Shown piece by piece: positions 27,755 through 36,977 of a stretch of DNA of 64,000 nucleotides (within the stretch, counting starts at the first letter, position 1; every line of letters starts with the position of its first letter). The notes below the pieces were generated by a model. It worked only from the letters and a program-made list of their open reading frames with translations. It was not told where the DNA came from and ran no database searches. The position numbers and the translations under genes are program-made. The DNA comes from JADJSS01 sp046329815 (GTDB lineage: Bacteria; Bacteroidota; Bacteroidia; Chitinophagales; JADIYW01): positions 62,001 through 126,000 of the forward strand of contig JAXLTY010000001.1 of NCBI GenBank assembly GCA_046329815.1, read 5' to 3'.

Positions 27755-29275
27755 ATGGAAGAGCAGGCAACGAACAAAAAAACTACACGTTTTACACGTT
27801 CAAAAACAGAAGATATTTCTACTTTACTATATGGAAAAATTCCGCCACAGGCACGCGAATTGGAAGAAGCTGTATTAGGTGCTTTATTGATTGAAAAAGA
27901 TGCCATTTCTTATGTTTCTGATATTCTGAAACCGGAAAGTTTTTATGTAGATGCACACGCTACTATCTTTCGTTCTATTCAGTCTTTGTTCGGAAAATCT
28001 CAGCCAATCGATTTGCTGACAGTGACAGAAGATTTGCGCAAAAGTGCCAAATTAGAAGAAGTTGGCGGCGCTTATTATTTAAGTGAGTTGACTAATAAAG
28101 TCGCTTCTTCTGCAAACGTAGAATATCATGCACGTATCATCATTCAGAAATTTATTCAGCGCGAATTAATTCGTATTTCCAATGATATTATTCGTGATTC
28201 TTACGAAGACACAACCGATGTTTTTGATTTACTAGATGCTGCAGAACGTAAGATCTATGAAATCACCGATAAAAACTTACGAAATTCTACACAAGGAATC
28301 GGTCAGTTGGTTTCAAAATCAGTGTTGCAGATTGATGGTTTACTAAATCGCGATGACGGTTTGTTAGACGATTCTGTTCCATCAGGTTATACCGAAATGG
28401 ACAGAATGACTTCCGGATGGAAAGCTACCGATTTAATTATAGTTGCTGCGCGTCCATCAATGGGTAAAACTGCTTTCGTATTGAACCTGGCTCGTAATGC
28501 TGCAGTTGATCACAATATGCCTGTAGCTATTTTCTCGCTGGAAATGGGCGCTGTTCAATTGGCTAAACGTTTGATTTCTATCGAAACGGAAATTGATGCG
28601 CAAAAAGTAGCAAACGGAAAATTAGATAACAACGAATATGCTATTTTGCGCGATAAAGTAGAACGTCTGTCGCAATCACCTATTTATATCAATGACCAGC
28701 CGGCAATTAATATTTATGAGTTGCGCGCCCAATGTCGTCGTTTGCAAAACGCACACGGTATCAAAATGGTCATTATCGATTATTTACAGTTGATGAGTGG
28801 CGGCGGCGAAAAAGGCATGAATCGTGAACAGGAAATTTCCTCTATTTCTCGTTCACTAAAAGGTTTGGCAAAAGAATTAAATATTCCTGTGATCGCACTT
28901 TCACAATTAAGTCGAGCGGTAGAATCGCGCGGTGGCGAGAAAAAACCAATGCTTTCTGACTTGCGTGAGTCTGGTTCTATCGAGCAGGATGCCGATATGG
29001 TTATGTTCTTATACAGACCTGAATATTATAACTTAACGGAAGGACAAGACGGCGCTTCGCTGAAAGATGTCGCCGAAGTAATTATTGCAAAACACAGAAA
29101 CGGACCAACCGGAAGCGTAAATCTGCGTTTCAATAAACATTTTGGTCGTTTTTATGATGCTGGTGGCTTGTATGAAGAATTTCAGGAAATGACGTCTTTC
29201 AAAACCGTGCAATCAAAAGGTAATTTCATGAAAGACGAAGATGCTAAAAGCAACGAAAGCTTCGATATCTTTTAG
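27755..29275 (+). CDS. dnaB: Replicative DNA helicase
   Basis: The 506-residue hexameric helicase unwinds DNA at the replication fork. The N-terminal primase-interacting domain begins with PPQARELEEAVLGALL. The RecA-like domain has Walker A ARPSMGKT (232-239), Walker B VIIDYLQLM, the SISRSLKGLAKELNIP segment and the arginine-finger region (RNGPTGSVNLRF). No intein is present; the length is standard. The ATG at 27755 is preferred to a GTG two codons earlier. The 252-bp gap before it (27497-27748) holds only AT-rich sequence with an imperfect -7 box (TATTTTCG at 27742-27749). Confidence 0.95.
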   Translation: MEEQATNKKTTRFTRSKTEDISTLLYGKIPPQARELEEAVLGALLIEKDAISYVSDILKPESFYVDAHATIFRSIQSLFGKSQPIDLLTVTEDLRKSAKLEEVGGAYYLSELTNKVASSANVEYHARIIIQKFIQRELIRISNDIIRDSYEDTTDVFDLLDAAERKIYEITDKNLRNSTQGIGQLVSKSVLQIDGLLNRDDGLLDDSVPSGYTEMDRMTSGWKATDLIIVAARPSMGKTAFVLNLARNAAVDHNMPVAIFSLEMGAVQLAKRLISIETEIDAQKVANGKLDNNEYAILRDKVERLSQSPIYINDQPAINIYELRAQCRRLQNAHGIKMVIIDYLQLMSGGGEKGMNREQEISSISRSLKGLAKELNIPVIALSQLSRAVESRGGEKKPMLSDLRESGSIEQDADMVMFLYRPEYYNLTEGQDGASLKDVAEVIIAKHRNGPTGSVNLRFNKHFGRFYDAGGLYEEFQEMTSFKTVQSKGNFMKDEDAKSNESFDIF

Positions 29276-29408
29276 AATACACATCACTGCCTACCAATAA
29301 ATAATGATTTTTTATGATGTATTATTAATTGACTAACATCAAAGATAATGTTATGTTAACAGCATATCTTTGATGTACTAAATGTTTAGAAACATAAAAA
29401 ACCACTCT

Positions 29409-29434
29409 AAAGTCTCGCGTTGCGAGACTTTTTT
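29409..29434. terminator. Bidirectional terminator between dnaB and the phasin-like gene
   Basis: A perfect 10-bp stem (29409-29418 with 29422-29431), loop GTT, then a T run on the plus strand. It lies between two convergent genes and partly abuts the stop codon of the minus-strand gene. Confidence 0.88.
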
Positions 29435-29759
29435 ATTTATTATCAGAGAAACCTTTCAGTAGTAACGCAGACGACTGCTTAATATTGTTGATGTTTTTTT
29501 CTACATCTTCTTTTAAATGTTGTACTGAGTGCAAATTCAGCTTAGTTAGTATTTCATCAATTCGTTGCTGAACAGAACCTTGAACAGCATCCAGATCCGC
29601 ACGCAGATTCATTAGGAACTGATCTACAACGCGCTCGCCTTCTTCTTCTACAAAATGATTATTCTGAATCAAATCTTCCAGTAATTCTTTGAACTTCTCA
29701 TTCGCGATCACTGCAATTCCAACCGATGTATAAATATATTTCTGAAGCAATTTTTCCAT
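29433..29759 (-). CDS. Phasin-like small helical protein
   Basis: The 108-residue protein is almost entirely predicted helix with heptad-like hydrophobic spacing (LLQKYIYTSVGIAVI, then a long coiled-coil stretch). It has the size and pattern of PhaF/phasin-like proteins annotated in Bacteroidota, which coat polyhydroxyalkanoate granules or serve as general coiled-coil proteins. There is no signal peptide. No PHA synthase gene is visible in the window, so a granule role is not supported by context. It has its own promoter (29777-29810). Confidence 0.6.
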   Translation of the reverse strand: MEKLLQKYIYTSVGIAVIANEKFKELLEDLIQNNHFVEEEGERVVDQFLMNLRADLDAVQGSVQQRIDEILTKLNLHSVQHLKEDVEKNINNIKQSSALLLKGFSDNK

Positions 29760-29776
29760 ATCAAATTATTAGGTTT

Positions 29777-29810
29777 CAAAGGTAAATGTTCGCTTTTATA
29801 ACTTTGCAAA
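29777..29810 (-). promoter_or_regulatory. Promoter of the phasin-like gene
   Basis: Minus strand TTTG (29810-29807), a 22-nt spacer, then TACCTTTG (29784-29777), an exact TAnnTTTG. The ATG at 29759 follows 17 nt later. Confidence 0.55.
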
Positions 29811-29860
29811 TAAATTATTAAGTCCTAATTATTTCTGTAGATAAAATTTTAAGTCATTTA

Positions 29861-29893
29861 ATTGCATTAAACGCTAACTATTCGATAAATTTG
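29861..29893 (+). promoter_or_regulatory. Promoter of the recJ-lptB operon
   Basis: ATTG at 29861-29864 and TAAATTTG at 29886-29893, 21 nt apart, precede the recJ ATG at 29910 by 16 nt. Confidence 0.5.
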
Positions 29894-29909
29894 GAGTTTA
29901 TCCAAAATT

Positions 29910-31607
29910 ATGCGAACTCAAAAAAGATGGATTGAATTGGAAGCGGATGAGACAATTGTACAACAATTGCAGCGTGCCTTAAATATTCATCCTGTTTTAT
30001 GCAAATTATTAGTACTGCGCGGCATTAATACGTTCGAAGAAGCTAAAGACTTCTTTCGTCCTTCCTTAGATAAATTACACGATCCGTTTTTGATGCGTGA
30101 TATGGACAAAGCAGTCACGCGTATTGAAACCGCGATTGCCAACAATGAACGTATTTTAATTTATGGTGATTATGATGTTGATGGTACTACAGCTGTTTCA
30201 TTGGTTTACTCTTATTTTAAAGATTTTTATGACAACATTTTCTATTACATTCCGGACAGATATACTGAAGGTTATGGCATTTCGTTCCAGGGAATCGATT
30301 ATGCTAAAGACAATAACGTATCTTTAATGATCGCATTGGATTGCGGTATCAAAGCCAATGATAAAATAGATTATGCAAATGAAAAAAATATCGATTTTAT
30401 TATTTGCGATCATCATTTACCTGGCGATGTGTTGCCAAATGCAGTTGCCGTTTTAGATCCGAAAAGAAACGACTGCAGTTATCCATTTGATGAATTAAGC
30501 GGTTGTGGAATCGGTTTTAAACTGATACAAGCATATGCTCAAAAAAACAAGCTTAATACGGAAAAAATCTACGATCAGTTAGATTTGGTTGCTATCAGCA
30601 TCGCTTCCGATTTAGTGCCAATTACCGGTGAAAACAGAATCTTGGCAAAATTTGGTTGTGATAGAATTAATGAAAATCCTCGAGCTGGAATTAAAGCGTT
30701 GATGAGCGAATTAAAGCTCAGCAGAAACTTAGATATTACCGATCTGGTTTTCATTATCGGACCACGCATTAACGCTGCCGGACGAATTGCGCACGGCTCC
30801 GAAGCAGTTACTTTATTGATAGAAAACGATTACGATACAGCGATTGAAAAAACTAAAAAAGTACAGCAAAATAATACCGACAGAAAAACCATCGACAAAG
30901 ATATTACCGACGAAGCATTTGCGATGATTGATAATGATGATGTATTAGTGAAGAAAAAAACAACTGTTTTGTATCAGGAACACTGGCACAAAGGCGTAGT
31001 CGGAATTGTAGCATCGAGATTGATTGAAAAATATTATCGACCTACTATTATTTTGGCATCATCCAACGGAAAAGCAGTAGGTTCCGGTCGTTCCGTTCCG
31101 GGCTTTGATTTGTACGATGCTATTGATTCTTGTAGCGAACATTTAGTACAATTCGGCGGTCATAAATACGCAGCCGGTTTAACCATTGAACTCGATAAGC
31201 TTGAGGATTTCTCAGAAGCATTTGAAAAAATAGTTGCTGAACGCATTACCGAAGAACAACAAATTCCGCAAGTAGAAATTGATGCTGAAATAGAATTAAC
31301 CGATATCAACGATAAATTTTTTAATATTTTAGAGCAAATGGCACCGTTCGGTCCCGGAAATATGCGGCCAACGTTTGTTACCAAAGAAGTCTATGACACC
31401 GGTTACAGCAAAGTATTAAACGGCAATCATTTAAAATTAAGCATTTTAAAAGACGGACAAACACCAAAAAATGGCGTTGGCTTCGGAATGGGCGATTACA
31501 TGCAAATTATGGAAACCAAAGAAACCGTTGATATTTGTTACCAATTATATGCCAATGAATGGAACAACCAGGTGAAGATTGAGTTTAAACTAAAAGATTT
31601 AAGGTAA
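29910..31607 (+). CDS. recJ: Single-stranded-DNA-specific exonuclease RecJ
   Basis: The 565-residue 5'-3' exonuclease is used in recombination and mismatch or base-excision repair. The DHH-phosphoesterase motifs are intact: DYDVDG at 87-92, ALDCG near 142-146 and CDHHLP at 166-171. The DHHA1 domain has GSGRSVPGFDLY and FGGHKYAAGL, followed by a C-terminal OB-like domain. Length is usual. The lptB gene begins 6 nt downstream, so the pair is cotranscribed. Confidence 0.95.
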   Translation: MRTQKRWIELEADETIVQQLQRALNIHPVLCKLLVLRGINTFEEAKDFFRPSLDKLHDPFLMRDMDKAVTRIETAIANNERILIYGDYDVDGTTAVSLVYSYFKDFYDNIFYYIPDRYTEGYGISFQGIDYAKDNNVSLMIALDCGIKANDKIDYANEKNIDFIICDHHLPGDVLPNAVAVLDPKRNDCSYPFDELSGCGIGFKLIQAYAQKNKLNTEKIYDQLDLVAISIASDLVPITGENRILAKFGCDRINENPRAGIKALMSELKLSRNLDITDLVFIIGPRINAAGRIAHGSEAVTLLIENDYDTAIEKTKKVQQNNTDRKTIDKDITDEAFAMIDNDDVLVKKKTTVLYQEHWHKGVVGIVASRLIEKYYRPTIILASSNGKAVGSGRSVPGFDLYDAIDSCSEHLVQFGGHKYAAGLTIELDKLEDFSEAFEKIVAERITEEQQIPQVEIDAEIELTDINDKFFNILEQMAPFGPGNMRPTFVTKEVYDTGYSKVLNGNHLKLSILKDGQTPKNGVGFGMGDYMQIMETKETVDICYQLYANEWNNQVKIEFKLKDLR

Positions 31608-31613
31608 GCAACA

Positions 31614-32342
31614 ATGATTTTACGTTCAGAAAATTTAGTAAAAATATATGGCGGCCGAAAAGTAGTGGACAACGTTACCATTGAAGTCAACCAAGGCGAA
31701 ATTGTTGGCTTGTTAGGCCCAAACGGCGCCGGAAAAACAACATCATTTTATATCACAGTTGGCTTAGTAACACCAGATCAAGGCAAAGTATTTTTAGATG
31801 ATAAAAATATTTCAAAAGTAGCGATGTACAAACGCGCGAAACTTGGAATCGGTTATTTGCCACAGGAAAACTCCGTATTCAGAACGCTAAGCGTGGAAGA
31901 TAATATTCGCGCCATTTTAGAATTTACAGACTTAAAACGTGCACAACAAAAAGAAAAACTCGAAGTTTTATTAGATGAATTTGGTTTAACACATGTGCGC
32001 AAAACCAAAGGAAAATTATTGTCTGGCGGCGAACGCAGAAGAACAGAAATCGCGCGTGCATTAGCATCTGATCCAAAATTTATTTTGTTAGATGAACCAT
32101 TTGCAGGCATCGACCCTATTGCTGTTGAAGACATACAACAGATTGTAGAAAAATTAAAATACAAAAATATCGGTATCTTAATCACCGACCACAATGTGCA
32201 GGAAACATTGAGCATTACAGACCGCGCTTATTTATTATTTGAAGGTAAAATCTTAAAACAAGGTACTGCAGAAGAACTCGCATCAGACGAGCAAGTACGC
32301 AAAGTTTATCTTGGACAAAACTTTGAGTTAAGAAGAAAGTAA
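31614..32342 (+). CDS. lptB: LPS export ABC transporter ATP-binding protein
   Basis: This 242-residue ATPase powers lipopolysaccharide extraction from the inner membrane with LptFG. Walker A is GPNGAGKTT (35-43), the Q-loop lies near GYLPQENSVF, the signature LSGGE is at 136-140, Walker B FILLDE is at 156-161, and the switch His is in ITDHNVQET. The IGYLPQE and LDEPFAGIDPIAV segments are characteristic of LptB. Its partners LptF/LptG are not in the window. Confidence 0.94.
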   Translation: MILRSENLVKIYGGRKVVDNVTIEVNQGEIVGLLGPNGAGKTTSFYITVGLVTPDQGKVFLDDKNISKVAMYKRAKLGIGYLPQENSVFRTLSVEDNIRAILEFTDLKRAQQKEKLEVLLDEFGLTHVRKTKGKLLSGGERRRTEIARALASDPKFILLDEPFAGIDPIAVEDIQQIVEKLKYKNIGILITDHNVQETLSITDRAYLLFEGKILKQGTAEELASDEQVRKVYLGQNFELRRK

Positions 32343-32345
32343 CTC

Positions 32346-33116
32346 TTAATTATCACAAACTAGTTTAAACTTTTTATACTCATCTATCTTGAAGTAATTA
32401 TTGTCTTTATCTTTTAAGTAAACATTTGAAAACGTATACTCAAAATCTCTGATGTCTTTTTCTGTCATTTGAGCAATCAAAGATCTGATTGAAGGTGGAA
32501 TAGTATTTCCTGTTGATTCAAATTTATATCTATCTCCATTTTTAGTGTTTGCAACAAATAACTCGTATTTTACTATATCATAAAACTGAACTGAATCCTT
32601 TGTAATAACAAACGCTTTTATTGTTGATCGACATTCATGACAATTGCTTTTAGAAACATCTATCATTTTTCCACAAACATCATTTCCTCGACCGGTAATA
32701 TATTGAATTTGAATTTTTGCTGCTTCAAAAGGAATATTTTTCTTTTTAGATTGTAAAACTAATTTGTCTAATTTTTTATACTCTTTTGATTGCGCAATGG
32801 AATCATCCTTAATTTTCTTCAGTTCTTGTCGTTTCTCAATTTTGGTCTTTGTTGAATTTTCGCCATATAAAGTTATAAAACTATCAATAGATACTTGTTT
32901 GCCTCCTTTTGTATAAAAATACAGAGAATCATAAATAACAGAAATCTCCAATGTAGTGTTTCCTGTTATTGGATTTACAATATAGATGCTATCTTTTTTA
33001 GGATATTTTCTTTCAAATTTAAGATTACCATTTTCCCAATATTCTTTAATTGCTTTTTGAGAAAACGAGTTCAAAAAGAAGAAAGTAAATAGTATTGCTG
33101 TAAAATAAAATTTCAT
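32346..33116 (-). CDS. Exported hypothetical protein
   Basis: The 256-residue protein has a clear signal peptide (FYFTAILFTFFFLNSFSQ) and an early YWENGNLKFERKY segment like a single MORN/YwqK-type repeat. A Lys-rich helix follows near residues 90-130. The C-terminal half is beta-rich and has Cys residues at CGKM and CHEC. No family is assigned. It lies 25 nt downstream of the polyprenyl synthase gene, possibly in the same transcript, and converges with lptB with a 3-nt gap. Confidence 0.7.
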   Translation of the reverse strand: MKFYFTAILFTFFFLNSFSQKAIKEYWENGNLKFERKYPKKDSIYIVNPITGNTTLEISVIYDSLYFYTKGGKQVSIDSFITLYGENSTKTKIEKRQELKKIKDDSIAQSKEYKKLDKLVLQSKKKNIPFEAAKIQIQYITGRGNDVCGKMIDVSKSNCHECRSTIKAFVITKDSVQFYDIVKYELFVANTKNGDRYKFESTGNTIPPSIRSLIAQMTEKDIRDFEYTFSNVYLKDKDNNYFKIDEYKKFKLVCDN

Positions 33117-33141
33117 TCCTTTTAGTAAACGTTAAAATCTA

Positions 33142-34116
33142 TTAAAAATTTCGTTCAGTGATATAATTCACTAAATCAACAAAGCCGGTTTTCGCTTCAG
33201 AATCAGGAATAGTTGCAATAATATCAAACGCTTTTTGCTTGTATTCATACATCTTTTTTTGTGTATATTCAATGCCGCCGTGTGTGTTTATAAACTGAAT
33301 GACTTCGTTCACGCGTTGTTTATCTTCATTATAATTTTTCACCGTATTGATGATCCATTTTTTTTCATCTTTCGTACAATTATTCAGCGTATAAATTAAT
33401 GGCAACGTCATCTTTCGTTCTTTAATATCAATACCACGTGGCTTACCAATATCTGCTTCGCCATAATCAAACAAATCATCTTTAATCTGAAAAGCAATGC
33501 CAATATTTTCACCAATCAAACGCAACTTCTCAATTAATTCAACATTTATTGTTGTGGAAGCAGCGCCCACTTCGCAAGCAGCCGCAATCAGTGAAGCCGT
33601 TTTATTTTTTATAATTTCAAAATAAACTTCTTCATCAATATCTAATCTTCGCGCTTTTTCCATTTGCAGCAACTCGCCTTCACTCATACGTTTTACCGCA
33701 GTAGAAACGATATGTAACAACTTATAATTATTTGTTTCTAATGCCAATAACAAACCTTTCGACAAAAAATAATCGCCCACCAAAACAGCAATTTTATTTT
33801 TCCAAAGTGCATTCACCGAAAAAAAGCCACGTCGCTCATACGAATCATCTACGACATCATCATGTACTAAAGTTGCCGTATGCAGCAACTCCACTAATGA
33901 AGCGCCAATATATGTTGAATCGGAAACAGCACCGCACATTTTCGCCGCCAGAAAAATAAACATCGGGCGAACCTGTTTGCCTTTGCGCTGATAAATATAA
34001 TAATTCACTTTATCGAGCAACGAAACATGGCTGCGCATCACGTCGCGAAACTTCTGTTCAAACAATTCCAGTTCCTGTTCAATCGGCGCTTTCAGATTAT
34101 CTATCTTGTTGCTCAA
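33142..34116 (-). CDS. Polyprenyl diphosphate synthase (octaprenyl/solanesyl type)
   Basis: This 324-residue trans-prenyltransferase builds the isoprenoid chain for menaquinone. The first Asp-rich motif is DDVVDD (86-91), followed by RRG. The second is DDLFDYG (near 217), preceded by FQIKDD. KGKQVRP near 45-51 binds diphosphate. No in-frame ATG occurs near the N-terminus and an in-frame stop lies upstream, so TTG at 34116-34114 is the likely start. A near-consensus box TACCTTTA lies about 20 nt before it. Chain length cannot be read reliably by eye. Confidence 0.9.
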   Translation of the reverse strand: MSNKIDNLKAPIEQELELFEQKFRDVMRSHVSLLDKVNYYIYQRKGKQVRPMFIFLAAKMCGAVSDSTYIGASLVELLHTATLVHDDVVDDSYERRGFFSVNALWKNKIAVLVGDYFLSKGLLLALETNNYKLLHIVSTAVKRMSEGELLQMEKARRLDIDEEVYFEIIKNKTASLIAAACEVGAASTTINVELIEKLRLIGENIGIAFQIKDDLFDYGEADIGKPRGIDIKERKMTLPLIYTLNNCTKDEKKWIINTVKNYNEDKQRVNEVIQFINTHGGIEYTQKKMYEYKQKAFDIIATIPDSEAKTGFVDLVNYITERNF

Positions 34117-34175
34117 AGATTTTGTATTTTCGATAAAGGTAAATGTTTAATCTATCATAAAAAAATAAATGTAGT

Positions 34176-35010
34176 ATGAAGCTCGTTCATGAAAAAATTC
34201 AACAAAAATCAGGCAGAAATAGTTTAATCGACATTCAATTTTTAGAAGATGGAAAAATTAAACCGATCATTATTTTTTGTCATGGTTTTAAAGGTTTTAA
34301 AAATTGGGGCCACTTTGATCTGATTGCTGATGCATTTGCCCATGCAGGTTTCGTTTTTGTGAAATTTAATTTTTCAATGAACGGAACAACTGAAGAACAA
34401 CCAACCGATTTTGCTGATCTGGAAGCATTTGGAAATAATAATTTTGAAACAGAATTGAATGAATTAGGAAACATAATTGACCATGTAGAAAAAAAATGCC
34501 GAACAATATTCAGGCAACAAAGACGAAATTTATCTAATTGGGCACAGTCGCGGCGGTGGCGTTGCTATTTTGAAAACATTTGAAGATAAACGCATCAAAA
34601 AACTCATCACTTTTGCAAGCGTTAAAGATGTTGCTGATTTCTTCATCAACCAAAATTTAGAAAAATGGAAAAACGACGGATTGATCTATACATTAAACGG
34701 AAGAACACAGCAAAGTATGCCATTGTATTACCAGGTTTATGAAAATTATGTTGCGAATAAAAACCGTTTAGATATTCCGAAAGCAGCAGCAAATATTAAT
34801 GTTCCGTGGTTAATTACGCATGGAACAAATGATGAATCAGTGCCTGTTTCTTTTGCAGAGATACTGCATCAGCAAAATAAAAACAGCGAATTATTTTTAA
34901 TCGAAAATGCAGATCATACATTTGGTGGAAAGCATCCGTTTGAAGCAAATGAATTACCGGTTCATACAAAAATATTAATCGAAAAAAGTATTGAGTTTTT
35001 CAGAAAATAA
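34176..35010 (+). pseudogene. Alpha/beta hydrolase gene with a +1 frameshift at an A8 run
   Basis: The first frame (34176-34583) encodes a hydrolase N-terminus with the oxyanion segment FCHGFKGFKNWG. It then loses homology at the A8 run (34489-34496) and ends in a short unrelated tail. Removing one A restores a single frame of 277 residues that reads through the nucleophile elbow GHSRGGG. It continues into the second frame (ATG at 34570, to 35010), which has TNDESVPVS (acid) and NADHTFGG (catalytic His). As written, neither product has a complete catalytic triad. The cause could be a sequencing error, a recent mutation or phase variation. Confidence 0.85.
34489..34496 (+). repeat. A8 homopolymer at the hydrolase frameshift
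   Basis: Eight consecutive A residues sit exactly where the alpha/beta hydrolase frame changes. Seven would keep the frame open. Confidence 0.85.
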
Positions 35011-35011
35011 A

Positions 35012-35788
35012 TTAATCTTCAAATTTCAAATGTTTGATTGTAGTGCTGCGATTCATTAATTGTTTCAATGAATCAATACCAATTTGTAAATGCGCATCTA
35101 CATAATTGGTCGTAATTTTTTTATCGCTTTCTTCCGTTTTCACACCTTCAGGAATCATCGGCTGATCAGAAACTAATAATAATGCACCAACAGGAATTTC
35201 ATTGGCGAACGCAACAGTAAACAGTGTTGCCGTTTCCATATCTATCGCCATGGCGCGAATGGTGCGCAAGTATTCTTTGAATGTATCATCGTGTTCCCAA
35301 ACTCTTCGGTTCGTTGTGTAAACCGTGCCTGTCCAGTAATCCTGATTATGTTCGCGAATGGTAGTGGAAATGGCTTTTTGCAAAGCAAATGAAGGCAATG
35401 CCGGCACTTCCGAAGGAAAATAATCATTAGAAGTTCCTTCGCCGCGAATAGCAGCAATTGGCAAAATAAAATCTCCTAATTCATTCTTTTTTTTCAAGCC
35501 GCCACATTTGCCTAAAAACAAGGCCGCTTTTGGTTTTATGGCAGATAGTAAATCCATCATAGTGGCTGCCAGCGCGCTGCCCATTCCAAAATTGATTATA
35601 GTAATATTATTGGCAGTTGCATTTGGCATCGGGCTTTCCAAACCTTCCACTTCCACATGATTCCATGCTGCAAAAAGATGCACATATTTTGAGAAATTCG
35701 TCAGTAAAATATATTCACCGAAATCTTCTAATTTTTTTCCTGTGTAACGCGGCAACCAGTTCTTTACAATATCTTCTTTGCTCTTCAT
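35012..35788 (-). CDS. amn: AMP nucleosidase (Bacteroidota type)
   Basis: The 258-residue enzyme of the nucleoside phosphorylase fold hydrolyses AMP to adenine and ribose 5-phosphate. The recognisable segments are FGMGSALAATMMDLL, LFLGKCGGLK, the GEGTSNDYFPSEVPALPSF stretch and the purine-binding AIDMETATLFTVAF with the conserved MET. LLLVSDQPMIPEGVK follows. Length matches the short Bacteroidota form rather than the longer E. coli Amn. It is downstream of a TonB-domain gene (8-nt gap) and abuts the frameshifted hydrolase convergently. Confidence 0.9.
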   Translation of the reverse strand: MKSKEDIVKNWLPRYTGKKLEDFGEYILLTNFSKYVHLFAAWNHVEVEGLESPMPNATANNITIINFGMGSALAATMMDLLSAIKPKAALFLGKCGGLKKKNELGDFILPIAAIRGEGTSNDYFPSEVPALPSFALQKAISTTIREHNQDYWTGTVYTTNRRVWEHDDTFKEYLRTIRAMAIDMETATLFTVAFANEIPVGALLLVSDQPMIPEGVKTEESDKKITTNYVDAHLQIGIDSLKQLMNRSTTIKHLKFED

Positions 35789-35796
35789 CGTATTAT

Positions 35797-36198
35797 TTAT
35801 TCTTTTTCAGCTAAGCGAGTTTTGTCTTTCATTAATTTCAGATCGAATACAATTGGTAAAACGACCATTTCTTTTCTGGGTTTTCCATGTAATTGCGCAG
35901 GCATCCATTTTGGCATCAACTGCACCACGCGTACGGCTTCGTCATCTAATATTTGCCACGAAGACTTTTTTATTTTTATATCAGAAATTGATCCATCTTC
36001 ATTCACAATGAACGATACCAGCGTTTTGCCTTCCATTCTGTTTTTATTCGCATCTTCAGGATAATGAATATTATTATTCAGAAATTCCATCAACGCAGCA
36101 ACACCACCTGGAAAACTTGGTTTTGTAACAGTATTTTGAGCTGATGAATGAGTATAAATCATCAACAAGAGAAACACTGATAAATAAAAATGTTTCAT
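35797..36198 (-). CDS. TonB C-terminal domain protein, exported
   Basis: The 133-residue protein has a signal peptide (ending SSAQ) and a TonB C-terminal domain: PSFPGGVAALMEFLNNNIHYP at the start, TLVSFIVNEDGSISDIKI and AVRVVQLMPKWMPA. It lacks the usual N-terminal membrane anchor and Pro-rich spacer, so it is a periplasmic, stand-alone TonB domain. This is common in Bacteroidota, and its role is not known. The Met at 36198 is used because it is followed directly by the signal peptide; another ATG lies three codons earlier. Confidence 0.82.
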   Translation of the reverse strand: MKHFYLSVFLLLMIYTHSSAQNTVTKPSFPGGVAALMEFLNNNIHYPEDANKNRMEGKTLVSFIVNEDGSISDIKIKKSSWQILDDEAVRVVQLMPKWMPAQLHGKPRKEMVVLPIVFDLKLMKDKTRLAEKE

Positions 36199-36297
36199 AC
36201 ACTTCATTTAACTGAACAAAATTATTGTGTAAAGTTACGAAATACTACACACTATTCAGTATGTTCTAAATCATTGATGTTGATAACTTTTACAGCA

Positions 36298-36972
36298 TTA
36301 GTTTATGTTAATTTTCTTGCCAAGAAAATGCGGTTTTGTGTTCAAAACATACACATCTAAAAACAATTTAACGCGTGCCAGTTTTTCGCGAACGGAAGTA
36401 TAAATATTATCTCTGAAACCTACATCTTTTGCATTATAGCCGATTGCATCCAAACCATATTTCTGTGCAATAAATAAAGCACGTTCATTATGAAATTCCT
36501 GAGAAATGATGGTTACTTTATTTTGTCCGAAAACTTTTTTACAACGTATCACAGAATCATGTGTGCGAAAACCGGCAAAATCTGACACCATCACAGAATC
36601 AGGCACGCCAAGCGCAATGAATGCGTCAAAGAAATCCTGTGGTTCATTATAACCGTACCAACCGTTATCACCAGAAATTAATATACGGTCGATTTTTTTT
36701 GCCTTCCAAAGATCATAAGCTGCTTCCAGACGATGTTGCCAAAATGGATTGATCGTTTTTTTATCTTTCATCGTTTTACAAGTACCTAACAGCAAACCAA
36801 CTCTGTTGAATGGAATTTCATTGACGTCATCATACGTTTTACCGATTGCATTTTTTTGTACTTTATAATCACAGAAAAAGATAAAGGACAACAGTAAAAC
36901 AGACAACGGCAAGTAACAGCGCAGCAATAATTTTTTGGTAAGAAAAGTGTTTAAAAATGCTTTAAAAGACAC
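36298..36972 (-). CDS. SanA/YdcF-like DUF218 membrane protein
   Basis: The 224-residue protein has one N-terminal membrane helix (about 18-34) and then a DUF218 domain: VGLLLGTCK, the ILISGDNG motif, GVPDSVMVSDFAGFRTHDS and TIISQEFHNERALFIAQ. This order matches SanA, which affects envelope permeability and vancomycin sensitivity at high temperature in E. coli. The biochemical function of the domain is not settled. The gene starts 5 nt after the putative peptidase gene, so they are an operon. Confidence 0.87.
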   Translation of the reverse strand: MSFKAFLNTFLTKKLLLRCYLPLSVLLLSFIFFCDYKVQKNAIGKTYDDVNEIPFNRVGLLLGTCKTMKDKKTINPFWQHRLEAAYDLWKAKKIDRILISGDNGWYGYNEPQDFFDAFIALGVPDSVMVSDFAGFRTHDSVIRCKKVFGQNKVTIISQEFHNERALFIAQKYGLDAIGYNAKDVGFRDNIYTSVREKLARVKLFLDVYVLNTKPHFLGKKININ

Positions 36973-36977
36973 GTTGC

